Positions 12,201 to 23,897 are shown, counted from the first letter of the stretch. The stretch: 64,000 nucleotides of DNA from Dastarcus helophoroides (GCA_028583605.1 CM053331.1:35232783-35296782); one strand, 5' to 3'. Notes: generated by a model from the letters alone, not told the origin. Made by a program: numbers and translations.

Positions 12201-12738
12201 ATGTTAATGCCATATATGTACTTAATAATTATATGGCTAATTGGTTAATGCAACATGCAACACGCAACGCTTGTTATTTACAAATTAATAAATCGTGAAC
12301 TGTGTGATGGTGTGAACTAATCAACTAACATTATTAATACCAAATATCAGATCAATTAGGATATCAATTATTAGTGAATCCCATAGATTTTGGTGCAACG
12401 GACTGGTCCGTTCAAAAATTGAAATACAAATCTTGTCCCCTGAAACCAAGAAAGACCAAGACCAAGAAAACACAAAAAAGGTTGTTGTTTTTTAATCTTT
12501 CTTGGTTTCAAGGGACAAGATTTGTATTTCAATCCGTAAATGTTAGATTAAAAAAAAAGATTTGGTCATCAATGTCGATAACAAAATAACGAAAAACGTA
12601 TGTACCTGTTAAGTTGAATTCCGCGCCGATTTTCTTCCATATCTCTTCTTTCAATTGTAAGCGCAAGTAATCGTGATGATTTACATCGTACAAAACAGGA
12701 TGTTGCCGCACAAGAGCTATGAGTTTGTCAACGTCCAT
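9285..12738 (-). CDS. MADF-BESS domain DNA-binding protein, two exons
   Basis: Exon 1 is 12738-12606 and exon 2 is 10057-9285. The donor AACAG/GTACA and acceptor TTGTAG/GTGG join in frame through a split Gly codon, giving 301 residues. The MADF domain (about residues 4-90) begins KLIALVRQHPVLYD and continues into WRKLRERHREALRRR and PSRPWFYQHQMEFL. It is a Myb/SANT-like three-helix DNA-binding module found in arthropod regulators such as Adf-1. An acidic stretch lies at about 110-122. A BESS motif (about 189-224), DSLYQFFIAMYSITKELP and following RRIRNKLYEF, is the protein-interaction module usual in this family. The tail carries three NLKES repeats (about 241-270). Nuclear localisation and transcriptional regulation are inferred from the domains; targets are unknown. 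The 2.5 kb intron is packed with repeats. Confidence 0.9.
10297..10380. repeat. Orphan hAT-like terminus in MADF-BESS intron
   Basis: CAGTGCTTTTCAACAGCGAT followed by GCGCGGCATC resembles the CAGTGCTTCTCAACC-type termini of insect hAT elements. No matching inverted end was found, so this is probably a fragment. Confidence 0.4.
10560..10890. repeat. Degenerate TTTCGAAATTT filler in MADF-BESS intron
   Basis: Imperfect short repeats of the TTTTGAAATTTCGAC type continue for about 330 bases. They have the same composition as the blocks inside the hAT-like elements, but no terminal repeats are seen here. Confidence 0.6.
11580..12204. mobile_element. TA-flanked composite palindromic MITE-like element
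   Basis: Outer inverted ends ACATAGATTGGGAACATAAAA and its complement near 12185-12204 are each flanked by TA (11578-11579 and 12205-12206), as expected for a Tc1/mariner-type insertion. Inside are about three and a half head-to-tail copies of a ~135-bp unit that is itself palindromic: GCAACACACAAAGCGCCAAA ... AATGCAGTACAGTGGATAGT, a short loop, then the complement. It has no coding capacity. It sits in the intron of the MADF-BESS gene. Confidence 0.75.
12388..12533. repeat. Palindromic element near the MADF-BESS splice donor
   Basis: The copy has the outer end TTTGGTGCAACGGACTGGTCC and two inverted arms around TTGAAATACAAATCTTGTCC. The arms enclose a short loop without the 45-bp core. It lies about 70 bases inside the intron from the donor at 12605. 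Confidence 0.8.
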
Positions 12739-13560
12739 AATTACTTGCGATCATTTGACGACAAACGTGACTATGATGACTGAACGTGAATCTGATGAAA
12801 AAACTCGACAAAATTACGCTTAGAAGGGACCTACGAAACATAATTAGACGAAACTTCCCACGCCAGAACGATCACACGGCGACCGAGTGTGATGGCCGTG
12901 GGCTCGGCGTGCGCATGGAATGGTGTTTCAACGTCTTGTTTCGAAAGGCAGCCCCCACAGAGACTATCGAGTTTCTCTGAGCCTCCCTTTGACTATATAT
13001 ATGAAGTATCTAAGGAGCCCCCATTTTACACAAAAATACATCGACATCACAGATCATAATTGACATCATGAATGGATACTAGAAACTAGGATTTTAGTAT
13101 CCACGATCAGCAAATAACCACGTTTCTATCAGAGCGATGTTTCTAATTACGTTTTACATTTCATGTTGTTATATAAAAACGAGACTATTTCGGAAGAAAA
13201 AATTCAGAACTCGCACGAAATTCGTCTAAAGTAGGAAAGTGTAGAAACGTCATATTTTTACGAAAAAAGTAAATGTGCAAGGTTCCAAATTCAAGTTTCG
13301 CAATTCTGAGACAAATAATTAAAATTTTGAGAAAAAAACGGGTCGACCAAAAAATGTCAAAAAAATCTGACCTTTCGTGTTTCCTCTGCAAATTTCAGTT
13401 TTTAATAGAATAATTTCTAGAATACAATCGAATATCCGACATTTTTCTCGACATTGTGATTTTTAAAATCCAGATTCTAATTTGTAAAATGGAAATTTAC
13501 ACAAATTTTAATGTTATTAGAAAAAAAAACAAATTTCGAGGTTGGGTAAAATTCGATTAG
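12739..13560. other. Upstream region of MADF-BESS gene and filler
   Basis: This should contain the MADF-BESS promoter. A TATATATA run lies at about 12994-13003, roughly 260 bases upstream of the start codon; its use is unproven. The segment 12840-12990 has higher GC than its surroundings. From about 13190 the sequence becomes AT-rich filler. Confidence 0.4.
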
Positions 13561-15611
13561 GTTGGATTTAATTGAGGTCCATTGACCTGAGATCCGACCA
13601 TGTCCGAAAAGTAAATTATTGATACCAGAATTTTGTACTATTTTTGTACCTTTTTGTACCGCTAAAAAAAAATTTTGTACCGCAACCCAAAAACTGAAAA
13701 TGGCAATTTACAATTCGCATCCTAGGTCAACGTGAAAACCACGACTACCTTCAAAATCAAATCTGACTATGCCATAATTTTGTACTATTTTTGTACCTTT
13801 TTGTACCACAAGTTTTAATTTTTGTACCGTTTTAATTTCCAAGAAAAACGATATCACAACTCGGATCCCAGGTCAACGTGAAAATTACGACCACTTTAAA
13901 AATCAAATTTGATTATACCATATTTTAGTACTATTTTTGTACCCTTTTGTACCATCAATTTAAAATTTTGTACCACCACCCCAACTAAGAAAAAAAATAT
14001 TTTAAATATTTCGGATCTCAAGCCAACGTAACAAACTGAAGTACATATCTACATCAAAAATAAAATCCGACTATACTTTAGTTTTGTACGATTGTTTACC
14101 CTTTTGTACCATCAATTAAAAATTTTGTACCACCACCCCAACTAAGCAAAAAAATATTTTAAATATTTCGAATCTCAAGCCAACGTGACGAACTGAAGTA
14201 CATATCTACATCAAAAATAAAATGTGACCATACCATAATTTTGTATTATTTGTGTATTTTTTTTCCATCAATTAAAAATGTTGTACCACCACCCTAACTA
14301 AGTAAAAAAATATTGTAAATTTTTTCGAATCTCAAGCAAACGTGACAAATTTAAGTACACATCTACATCAAGAATAAAATCCAACTATACCATAGTTTTC
14401 TACTATCTTTGTACCATCAATAAAAATTTTTGTACCATCACCCCAACTAGGAAAAAAAATATTTTAAATTTTTCGGATCCCAAGTCCACGTGACAAACTG
14501 AAGTACATATCTACATCAAAAATAAAATGTGACCATATCATAATTTTGCACCATTTGTGTATTCTTTTTGACCATCAATTAAAAATTTTGTACCACCACC
14601 CCAACCAAGAAAAATAATATTTTAAATTTTTCGGATCCCAAGTCCACGTGACAAACTGAAGTACATATCTACATCAAAAATAAAATTTGACCATACCATA
14701 ATATTGTACCATTTTTGTATCTATTTCTACCATCAGTTAAAAATTTTGTACCACCACCAAAATGAAGAAAAAAAATATATTAAATTTTTCGGAATTCAAG
14801 TCAACGTAACAAACTCAAGTACATATATGCATCAAAAATGAAATCTGGCCATACCTTAATTTTGTATTACTTTTGTACCCTTAAAAATTTCGTACCACCA
14901 CCCCAACCAAGAAAAATAATATTTTAAATTTTTCGGATCCTAAGTCCACGTGACAAACTGAAGTACATATCTACATCAAAAATAAAATTTGACCCTACCA
15001 TAATATTGTACCATTTTTGTATCTATTTCTACCATCAGTTAAAAATTTTGTACCACCACCAAAATGAAGAAAAAAAATATATTAAATTTTTCGGAATTCA
15101 AGTCAACGTAACAAACTCAAGTACATATATGCATCAAAAATGAAATCTGGCCATACCTTAATTTTGTATTACTTTTGTACCCTTAAAAATTTCGTACCAC
15201 TACCAAACATAAGAAGAAAAATATTTTATATATTTCGTATGACAAATCAGCGTGACACAAACAAGTACATATCTGCATCAAAAATGATATCTGACTAAAA
15301 TATAATTTGATACTATTTGGAACCATTGGAACAATTGGAACCAGAACATGAAAGGGATTGATTGAACTGTGATCCGAAATATTCAAAATATCTTTTTTCT
15401 TAATTGGGGTGGCAGTACAGCAGTTTTAATTGATGGTGAAAAAAGGTACAAAATTATGGTAAAGTCAGATTTGATTTTCGATATGTAATTCGATATATAA
15501 TTCTTTTCTCACGCTAACTTGTGATCCGTAATATGTAATATATTTTTTTTATTAGTTAAGGTGGTGGTGCAAAATTTTTAATTGATAGTAAAAAAGGGTA
15601 CAAAAATAATA
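13560..15611. repeat. ~150-bp tandem satellite with orientation switch
   Basis: The monomer contains TTTTGTACCACCACCCCAAC, a GAAAAAAATATTTTAAAT stretch, TTCGGATC, CAACGTGACAAACTGAAGTA and CATCAAAAATAAAAT. Anchors lie near 13673, 13823, 13970, 14126, 14282, 14431, 14590, 14747, 14891, 15049 and 15193, giving a period of 144-159 bp. A dimer starting near 14590 is repeated almost exactly from near 14891. After about 15390 two more copies (anchors near 15410 and 15562) run in the opposite orientation. No gene is present. Confidence 0.88.
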
Positions 15612-16430
15612 CAACACAAGGATTTTAAAGAAACACCAAGGTATTCTTTAGGAGTCACTATGGATCTCAACGTAGTACTCCAGAATCTCAACGATCCCCA
15701 AGCCACCAAAGATGCTAACGAAGTTCCAAAGAAGGCCTCAACTGTTCTGGAGAAATTTCTTATAATTCTAAAGAAGTCGGCACATAATTTGCACCCTCCA
15801 ATCTCACGCGTTGCTATCACGTAACGCAGCAGCCTCCAGTTTTTCCGATAAAGCTAATAAATAAACTAAAGAAATCCGCGCTGATTTCAAAAAAGTTGCC
15901 AAGGATTCTAAAGAAACACTAAAGGATTTTACAAGAGCCCCATCGTAATCCCTAAGAATCTCAACGTAGTCCCCAAGGACCCCCAAGCTACTAACGATGC
16001 TAAAGCAGTTCAAAATGAATCCAAAGAAGACCTCAAGTGTTCTAGAAAATTTCCTAATGATACCAAAGAAGTCGACATAGAATTTTCCACCTTTCAATCT
16101 TACAAGGTTGCGACAGAAATCCACGCTAATTCCAAAAAAGTACCCAAAGATTCTGAAGAAACACCAACAAATTCTAGAAAGACACCACCAGATTCTACAA
16201 GAGTCGCCATGGATCCCAACGTAGTCCCCAAGGATCCCAAAGTAGTCCCCAAGGATCTCAAAGTAGTCCCCAAGGATCCCTCACTCACCGACAATACCAA
16301 AGCGTTTCCCAATGATTCTAATGGAGTCAAGTGTTCCAGAAGAAGTGGGCAAAAACCTTGCACCCTTTAATCTCTTGAATTGGTATCGAGTAACTCAGCA
16401 GCTTCCAGTTTTTCTAATTAAACTAATAAC
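15582..16430. repeat. 21-bp tandem repeat region in three ~280-bp units, open reading frame on +
   Basis: Units such as CCCAAGGATCCCAAAGTAGTC repeat at 21 bp and are grouped into three higher-order units. Each unit ends with a recognisable CAATCTC...CAGCAGCCTCCAGTTTTTC segment or part of it. On the plus strand one frame stays open from 15582 to 15824 and again, in the same phase, from 15912 to 16370 (153 codons). It encodes heptapeptides of the type VPKDPKV and TPTNSRK. The minus strand is also open in places. No splice structure or domain supports a gene; this may be a decayed coding repeat or chance from a period that is a multiple of three. Confidence 0.6.
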
Positions 16431-16614
16431 ATTAGGTTAATTTTCTAAGGAACTAATTTTTGGCGTAGCGTTTTGAAAAGAAGAGATTTTTTTGTAAACA
16501 GTGGTACCAGTTTTTATTTTTTAATTGTAAACGTGCCATTGAAAAGTAATATTGTAATGTAAAGTGTAAATAGATAGAATAGAATTGTAGAAATTAGTAC
16601 GTGAGAAAAGTTTC

Positions 16615-16812
16615 TAAAGCTAAGGTTTCCTACAAAACGGCAACGTAAAAGAACGGCCGTTATTTGACCGACGCTTTATGCTATGCAGCGGTCGAGGACA
16701 GAACGGTCGCCCTGATGGTGAACATTGATGTAAAGTAAGAAAAGCGTTGGAGTAAAGTACGTCGGCCGAGACTAGGGCTGTAAAATTGTCACGATTTGAG
16801 CTGTATTGTTTT
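16615..16812 (+). repeat. Small repeat element, copy 1 (AACGGCAACGTAAAAG family)
   Basis: It begins AAGCTAAGGTTTCCTACAAAA and runs to CACGATTTGAGCTGTATT. The reverse complement of the whole segment recurs at 35985-36176. A related shorter element with both inverted ends lies at 21826-22075. Confidence 0.75.
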
Positions 16813-17198
16813 AATTTTCTGTAATTTTTTTATTAGTCACAAACTATATTTATTTGTTGTTTTCCTTTTAGTCGACAAAGAAATTTTGAAACACGTGTCA
16901 CTTCACTTTTAGTTGACAAAAATTATTTTTAGAGAACGTATTTTTCTTTATTTTAGTAGACAAGGTTGTATTTTAGGGTGTTTTTTTTTTTGGTTATATT
17001 TAGAGGTTTTTTGATCGGCAAAAATCATTTTTGGTCATGATGTTTTTTTAATTGGCAACGTAGTTGAAAACTAAAAATCTGTCTCATGAACGTATAAAGT
17101 ATGTTGTTTTGCAAGAAAAAATTTCTCTCTAAAATTGATAATCTCTAATGATTCATTCACAACAGATTTGTTCTTATACTCTAATTGCTTGTTTACAA

Positions 17199-17350
17199 CC
17201 ATCAGAATCCCCGCAGGTCAAGGGGTTATTATTACCATAATTATTTCATAATATTATTTACATTAACGAATCTGAGGTATTGAAAAAAGTTTTGAATAAA
17301 AATTGTTCAGAATGTAATTTTGCAATGAACATGAATAAAAGCTAAAGATA
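17199..17350 (+). repeat. Direct repeat, copy 1 (CCCCGCAGG motif)
   Basis: It shares CATCAGAATCCCCGCAGG, the AGGGG-TATT-TA-ATT stretch, a TTTACATTA segment and CAGAATGTAATTTTGCA with 18160-18325, in the same orientation about 960 bp away. Confidence 0.7.
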
Positions 17351-18159
17351 CCATATCGATATCTTTTCATTATAATGCAAAATTTCCCAAAAGAGGTACA
17401 AATTTCATAAACATCCTTTATTTCTTGGTAAAAATTCCCTCCAGATTTTTTTCCTAGAGCGAAGTTTTCGATTAACATGTCCTTGAACATTTTTAATCAA
17501 AATAAAAAGAAAAAAAATCACGCTACTGATTTTTTTTTCAAAATAGATAAGGTTTTCATTAATACTTTTTATTCGTTAATAACAAATTTCTTCTTAACTT
17601 TTTTTGTCCGATGAATGGTTTTTGATAAAAAAAAAATGAATTTCTTTGCATTTCAATGGGCCCTTGATATCCTTTTCTACAAAGTAATATGTCATTTTAA
17701 GAGAACTTTGGTCATTGTGGATTATTAGGGAAAATTTATGTTAGATAACTTAGATATACATGGTTTTTTTTAAATAAATATTTTTAATAATTAATAAAGC
17801 CATAGCATGAAATACGTCAACATAATGGTTTTTTAAAGGTAAATGATTTTTTAATGCAAAAGTGACTTGCCATTTTTTTCGTTAAGATTACTCAGGGAAA
17901 GGTTATTGCGGACGCCACTGATAGAAGTAGAACAAATATTTTACTTGCAGAAAATGCATTTTTATGCCCACTTATTATCTACCAAAATTCAAAAAAATAT
18001 TTCAAACGGTATTAAGGGAAAAACCTAATTTTTTCTTAATTTTTAGCACCCTGTATCTTAAAAATAAAGCGGGCCTATGCAGATATATACTATTTTTCTT
18101 AAAATCGTTCAAGTTATGGCATTTTTTCGAAAACACCCTGTATTGAATTGAATTTATTG

Positions 18160-18325
18160 CCATCAAAATCCCCGCAGGCAAAGGGGCTATTGCTATGGTA
18201 ATTTTTTCTAAATATTGTTTACATTACATTGAAATTCCTAGTGAAGACTAAGGTACTGACAAAATTTTCAACAAAAAATCCTTCAGAATGTAATGTTGCA
18301 GTAAACACGAATAAAAACTCTAAAG
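18160..18325 (+). repeat. Direct repeat, copy 2 (CCCCGCAGG motif)
   Basis: This is the partner of 17199-17350. It ends about 20 bases before the target duplication of the hAT-like element that starts at 18353. Confidence 0.7.
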
Positions 18326-18352
18326 ATGTCAATTTATAAACTGACATATACT

Positions 18353-21300
18353 CAGTGGCGGCTCGCGTATATGCACTGAGGAACTGCAGCAACCCCAATT
18401 CCGCTTTCAAGTTTTTATTTCAAAATGTTGGGTCTTTTTTAAAGACTTTTTATTAAAAACTGTTTTATTAAAATTTTAAATTTTCTCTGATTTCTTTTAT
18501 AGGAACCTTATCTTTCTTTCATGTTAGGATCTTCTAAAATCTATGTTATTTTTAATTTTGATGAAAAACGCATTTTCAAAAACTAATTTTTGTAAAACTT
18601 TTGAAAAAGAAATCAATATTTCGAGAAAGAATTGAAATTTTGAAAAAAAAAGGTTAAATTTCTCTAAGTGTCAAAATTTTGAGACAATAATGAAAATTTC
18701 AAGAAACAATATAGATCCAACTCATCACATTTTGATATTTCTCTGAAAAAAAAATAATGCCAAATCTTTGAGTTTTTACCCGATTTCGCAATTTCCACTG
18801 TATTGTAGAAACATTTTTAATTTTTTCTAATATTTTGATTTTTTTGTTGGAAAAGTTTTTTGGAAAGTTTTTATTTTCCTAAATATATTATATAAATAAA
18901 TTTTCTCGAAATTTCTACTTTTCCAGCAAATTTGTTTTTAAAATTTTTTCTGGAAATTTCAACTTCTCCCGATTTTTTATGTTCCTCTAATTTGCTTTTA
19001 AAAATGTTAGGTTTTTTCACGGCGTTTTGACATTTCAAAGTTTATTTTATAATTTTGTCTAACAACTTTTGGAAAAAAATTCTGACATTTTTATAAAAAT
19101 GTCAAGATTTTGGAAAGAAACGAAAAAATGTTAGGAAAATTTTCCATTGCTTCCGCATTTTGATATGTTTCTGAAAAAAAGTAATAACCGATGGATTACT
19201 TTTATGAAATTTCGACTTTTTTGTACAGATATTTCAAATTTTTTCTCGAAATTTCGATTTTCTTTCTACGAAAATTGGAATCTTTCAAAATTTTGACCTT
19301 TTTCAGGATTTTGAAAAATTTGAAAATTTCCACTTTTGTTAAGAATTTCGTTCGGATGTTCCTAGAAATTTTAATTTTTTGTGAGAATTTTGGCTCTTCT
19401 CATATTTTTAATTTATTTGCAAACTCAACCTCAAAAATTTCCGCATTTTACAATTTATTTTTTGAAATTCGACCGTTTTACAAAAATTTGATTTGTTCTC
19501 TCAATTTTAACTTTTTTTGAAAATTTTGAAATTTACCAAAAATTCTACTGTTTTGAAAACTTACGGTTTTATTAAAATATTTACTTTTTGTGAAAATTTA
19601 AACTTTTTTAAATGTTGAATCTTTCAAAATTTTGCCTTTTTGAAAATTCGATTTTTATTTTAAATTTGATTTTTCTCGAATTTTGATTATTTTTTTTTTG
19701 TTAATTTCGACTATTCTGATGTGAAGTTTTTTCCCAAAATTTGGAAAATTTCGATTTTCCAAATTTTTTGGAAAATTTTGATTTTTGATGATTTTCATTT
19801 TTTATTAAAAACTCCAATTATTTTTTAAATTTTTGATCTTTTCTCGAAGTTTTGACTTTTGAAAGTTACGACTTATTTTCGAAATTTCGGCTTTTCTTTA
19901 AATTTCGGCTTTTATTTGAAAAATTTTTTTGAACGTTTCGATTTGTTTGAAAATTTTAGATTTTTTTGAAAATTTCGTTTTTTTTGAAAATCTGGACCTT
20001 TTTTAAAATTTCGTCCTGATTTAAAAATTTCAACCTTTTTTAAAAATTTCGACTTTTTAAAACATTTTACAGTTTTTCAAAATGTTAACTATTAAAATTT
20101 TCGATTTTTTTTTGAAACTTTCGACATTTCAAAATGTTGTCTTGTTGAGCCAAAATTGTTTTAGAAAACCTAATTTTTAGCTTACAAAAGAAAGTGCTGA
20201 CATTTTTTAATATTTAATAAAACCGTTTGTTACCCCCTTAGGACTTAAAAATGTGTCTTGTTTCGAAATTTTTTTAAAGTTTTTCGAAAATTTCGACTTT
20301 TTAAATGTTGCCTTGTTCGAGCAAAATTGTTTTTCAAAACCCAATTTTTGCCTTGTAAAAAAAATTTTAAATTTCAATGTTCAGTTAAATATCCTTTTTC
20401 ACCCCGCTTGGGGTTAACATTTTTTAAATCGATTAAGTACGTGTTTAGTGATTGCTTTCATGTGTGTGTGTGTGTGTGGAAATTTTGACAAAAAATTTTT
20501 AGAAAAGAACCCTGATATTTCTCTAAAAATGTTAACATTTTGGGAAAAAACGAAGAAATTAAAAAAAAAGTAATTTTCAATTTTGAGAAAAATATTGAAT
20601 TTCAAGAAAAAATGAACCTTCTAAATTTCAACCTTTTTTGCGATTTGATATTTCGCTAAAAAAAACTTACCACTATATTGTACAACAGAAGAAATTCTGA
20701 ATCGAAATTTCCAATTTTTCTAGAACTGTTATTTTTATTTGTTAAATTTATTCTTGGAATTGTCAAGTCCGTCAAATTTCGATAAAAAATAGATTGAAAT
20801 TTAAAGATTAACCTCAAAATTTGGATAAAAGCAGACAACATTTCTAGAAAAAAGTTGAAATTTGTTTTTTGGATATAAAATTTTTGAAAAAATAGCAATG
20901 TCGGAATCAATGAACAAAAACAATTTTTAAAAATAAATTAATTGTCATAAATATTCTCAAAATTTCGACTTTTAAAGTAGGACTTTTTAAAAATGAATCA
21001 ACATTTCTAGAAAAGTCGAAATTTCGCAATTAAAAATACTCAACATCTTAAAAAATTCACAATTTAATGTTCTAATTTAAATTTTTTCTAGTAATTTTTA
21101 AGTTCCCAGGGAAACTTCAAAGATCAAATATTTCAGCTTGAAGTCGATCCTTTGTAATTAAAATTCACATTTTGGAAATTTATTTGTAATTGAACTGCAA
21201 GTTTTTTTTCGAAATTTGTTTCAAAACTTCGAACAATTTTAAAAATAGAAATTTTTGTTACTATTTCTTTAATTTTCAGTTTTAATTCGACATTTTTCTC

Positions 21301-21585
21301 AAAAAGTTGATATTTAAAAAGAAAAAAAATATCAGTTTTAAAAAATATATATTTCAAGTTCAGGAAAGTGTCTAAAAAACAGATAAAATTCGTTATTTAA
21401 TCACAAAATTCCAATTTTTCCTCGAAATTTTGCATTTTTAAATTTTCCTAAAGCTGAGATTTCTATTGAGAAGCAACAGAGGTGGTTTATGTTATTAATT
21501 TTTTTTTAACTCATTTGCTTTTACACAATTTTAACGCAAACGTCGTCGCAGTACCCCCTCTAGTTTTAGCTACGAGCCGCCCCTG
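18353..21585. mobile_element. Non-autonomous hAT-like element 1 carrying filler (3.2 kb)
   Basis: The left end is CAGTGGCGGCTCGCGTA and the right end, read inverted, is CAGGGGCGGCTCGTAGC. The flanks are CATATACT (18345-18352) and CATATACC (21586-21593), seven of eight bases identical. An 8-bp duplication and CAG-starting inverted ends are typical of the hAT superfamily. The interior has no transposase. It consists almost wholly of degenerate TTTTCGAAATTTTGAC filler plus a (GT)10 run at 20459-20478. It appears related to the element at 47839-51288. Confidence 0.8.
20459..20478. repeat. (GT)n microsatellite
   Basis: About ten GT dinucleotides within the interior of hAT-like element 1. Confidence 0.9.
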
Positions 21586-21825
21586 CATATACCTAATTAA
21601 ATATGTTCTTAGTCTTCTACTTTAAAGATTATGTCTGTAAAATTTTAAAATTGTTTCAAAAAGTATGGAAATTTTTCATCATATTGAAGAACAAATTCTA
21701 GGTCATTTGGTATTTTCAAACTTTTTATTTAATAAAAATTGAATAATATAAAAGGGAGATATAATATTGTATAAAACATCTTGCATATACACATAATAAT
21801 AAAAAAGGTAAATAAATCATAGTAG

Positions 21826-22075
21826 CTACATTCCAACGTAAAATGGCAACGTAACGTATTAAATCGTGCTTGCAGTATCCTCACCGTACACAACGGTCGC
21901 TTCGAAAGTGGGATCGATGTACTTTTTCGCAGCGGTAGCCCCTAACGTTCTGTAGGAAAACACTGCCCATTAGAAGCACGTGGACGGTTTTTGGTGACGT
22001 GACTCGACGTAACATTACGGTCGCTCTTTTACGTTACCGTTCTGTAAGAAACCGTAGCTTTAGGCCAACACGAGG
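21826..22075. repeat. Small inverted-repeat element, copy 2 (AACGGTAACGTAAAAG family)
   Basis: The left end AGCTACATTCCAACGTAAAA pairs imperfectly with the right end, which read inverted is AGCTACGGTTTCTTACAGAA. The interior has no coding sequence. The end is shared with the copies at 16615 and 35985. Confidence 0.65.
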
Positions 22076-22317
22076 ACTCTGTTCTCAGATTTGGAGTTCA
22101 GCCTCAAAGCTCTTTGCCTCTTCAGGATTCAATTCAAGGAAGAACAATTCGACTAATTGATGATGAGAATTTGACCAACACTGAGGCATAGTTTTTCTAA
22201 TCAGGATTTTTTTTTACTGCGAATATTGCTTGAGAAAGTTGCCAAAATGATCCGAGGAGACGAAGAAAGACGAGTGTATAAAGTGATTTCCCATCTAGTG
22301 CTGTAGTTTTCTTGGCA

Positions 22318-22607
22318 TGTTAAGCGGCCGCGATAACGAAGCAAACCGCAGATAAGCCTTCCAGAAATTTCGGCAAACGATAAGCCTTATGTGCGAGATT
22401 TTTCTGGAACCTGGAAGCCAAAACTATATAAAGCGGCCAGCTCTCCCTTGAGTTAGTTAGAGTCGGTGTAGTTAAGTAGTGAGTTAGCAGTTAGAAGTCA
22501 ATAAGTGAGTTAATTGTTCAGTTGTAGTGATCCGAGTTGAGTTTGAAAATAAAGTGGGTATTATTCAATTCACGTGTTAATCAATTCGAACCGATAAGCG
22601 CGTAACA
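22318..22607 (+). repeat. Solo LTR of the gypsy family
   Basis: The sequence TGTTAAGCGGCC...GCGTAACA is about 290 bp and matches the LTR at 3596-3899 in inverse orientation along its length. It carries CTATATAAAG (promoter) and AATAAAG (polyadenylation). No flanking duplication is visible (GGCA before, ATAT after). Either it is old or one side was altered after the LTR-LTR recombination that normally creates solo LTRs. Confidence 0.85.
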
Positions 22608-23571
22608 ATATGTATTTCCGTCAGTTCTTCTGTGTATACGTAAATATAAAAGGTGCGCCAATTAGAATTTCCCACGTTGAAAATATCGATAAAATAAAAA
22701 TCAAAAAAACGAAGACACGTCGATTTACTGATTGGAGGTATTAGTTTTGTGATTGGAGGCTATTGATAGAGAAAAATTGTACTTAATCGTCCAATGAAAT
22801 GAGTTTATTAGGACGCGGGCGAGGAAATGGTAATAAAATTAGACCACACCAAATTAGATTTTTATATTCATTTTTATGACAACTTATAAAAATCTACATT
22901 TAATAATACATCTTTACACAGTCTAAATATTTACCAAGTAAAGCATGTTGGCGGAATATCAAAATACATCTTTGTGCATTATTTCTACTAATCATAATCC
23001 AAATAATATTATTTTTTTAAGTCAGTCTTGACGATTAGAAAAAAATTGATGTCAAAATAATGGAATGTACACATTTGTCTAATATTGGAATATAAAAATT
23101 AATTTCTACTTACTAAGTCAACGAACCGAAAATTAATTAATTATCCTCAGCTGTAGCGAGCTTTGTTAATCCCTAAGGAATACACTGTTCCTGGATTTAC
23201 AAATTGATAAGGTCACGGAATTTTAAGGTGACAAAATATCAATAAATATAAGAACAGATTATTTGGGGCGCTTAAACCTAGATTTTAATGATAGAATTCA
23301 ATCCAGAAATACATTTTTTTTATACTGAAATGTATCTAGGTATATAACTAGTAATATCTGTTATCACAACACCTACAAGGTTATGTATAATATTACAAGA
23401 ATATATGTAATGTACCATTTAGAATACCGCTTAATCTGTTATAGATAAATTTATATAGTGCGCGGGGTTTTGGTTAATTTAAAGCCTCAGATATTCATTA
23501 ATATTCAATAGTAGAAAAAAATTAACTCACAGCAAAATTGAACGCATTAAGTTTGAATATGCTTAGGGCCA

Positions 23572-23619
23572 AACGCCCTGAATTTAAACTGATTGAGCTT
23601 AAATTCAGGGCTTTGGCCA
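23572..23619. repeat. Inverted repeat hairpin
   Basis: GGCCAAACGCCCTGAATTTAA pairs with TTAAATTCAGGGCTTTGGCC around a loop of a few bases. Confidence 0.75.
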
Positions 23620-23644
23620 TAGTTTTGAAATCGAACTAGGTTGG

Positions 23645-23722
23645 CCTCGAATCTGAATTCGAGGCCTCGAATCTAAATTCGAGGCCTCGAATCTAAATTC
23701 GAGGCCTCGAACCTGAAATTCG
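23645..23722. repeat. 20-bp tandem repeat
   Basis: About four copies of GAGGCCTCGAATCTAAATTC, the last ones imperfect. Confidence 0.85.
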
Positions 23723-23897
23723 AGGTCAACCTAATTTACACTCAAATTGAATGCAGTTTAGATTCGAATTAAAGATTCAAATCGAGTCCTTTATAAGTGG
23801 AGATTAAGTCGGTTTTACCTTCAAGATGAACTTGGCTAAATCTCGAGTTCGGGTATTACCCTGACGAAGTTTGAATTCGAGATCAAGTTAGTTTAAA

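Larger units (their letters stand above)
16431..18344. other. Spacer with small inverted-repeat elements and a direct repeat
   Basis: It contains a copy of a TTTCCTACAAAACGGCAACG-type element (16615-16812) and a ~150-bp direct repeat (17199-17350 and 18160-18325). The rest is AT-rich sequence with no recognised gene. Confidence 0.6.

Noticed and set aside
12786..12980. Plus-strand 64-codon frame divergent from the MADF-BESS gene
   Set aside because: It is short, has no recognised domain and overlaps the probable promoter region; its higher GC alone explains the opening.
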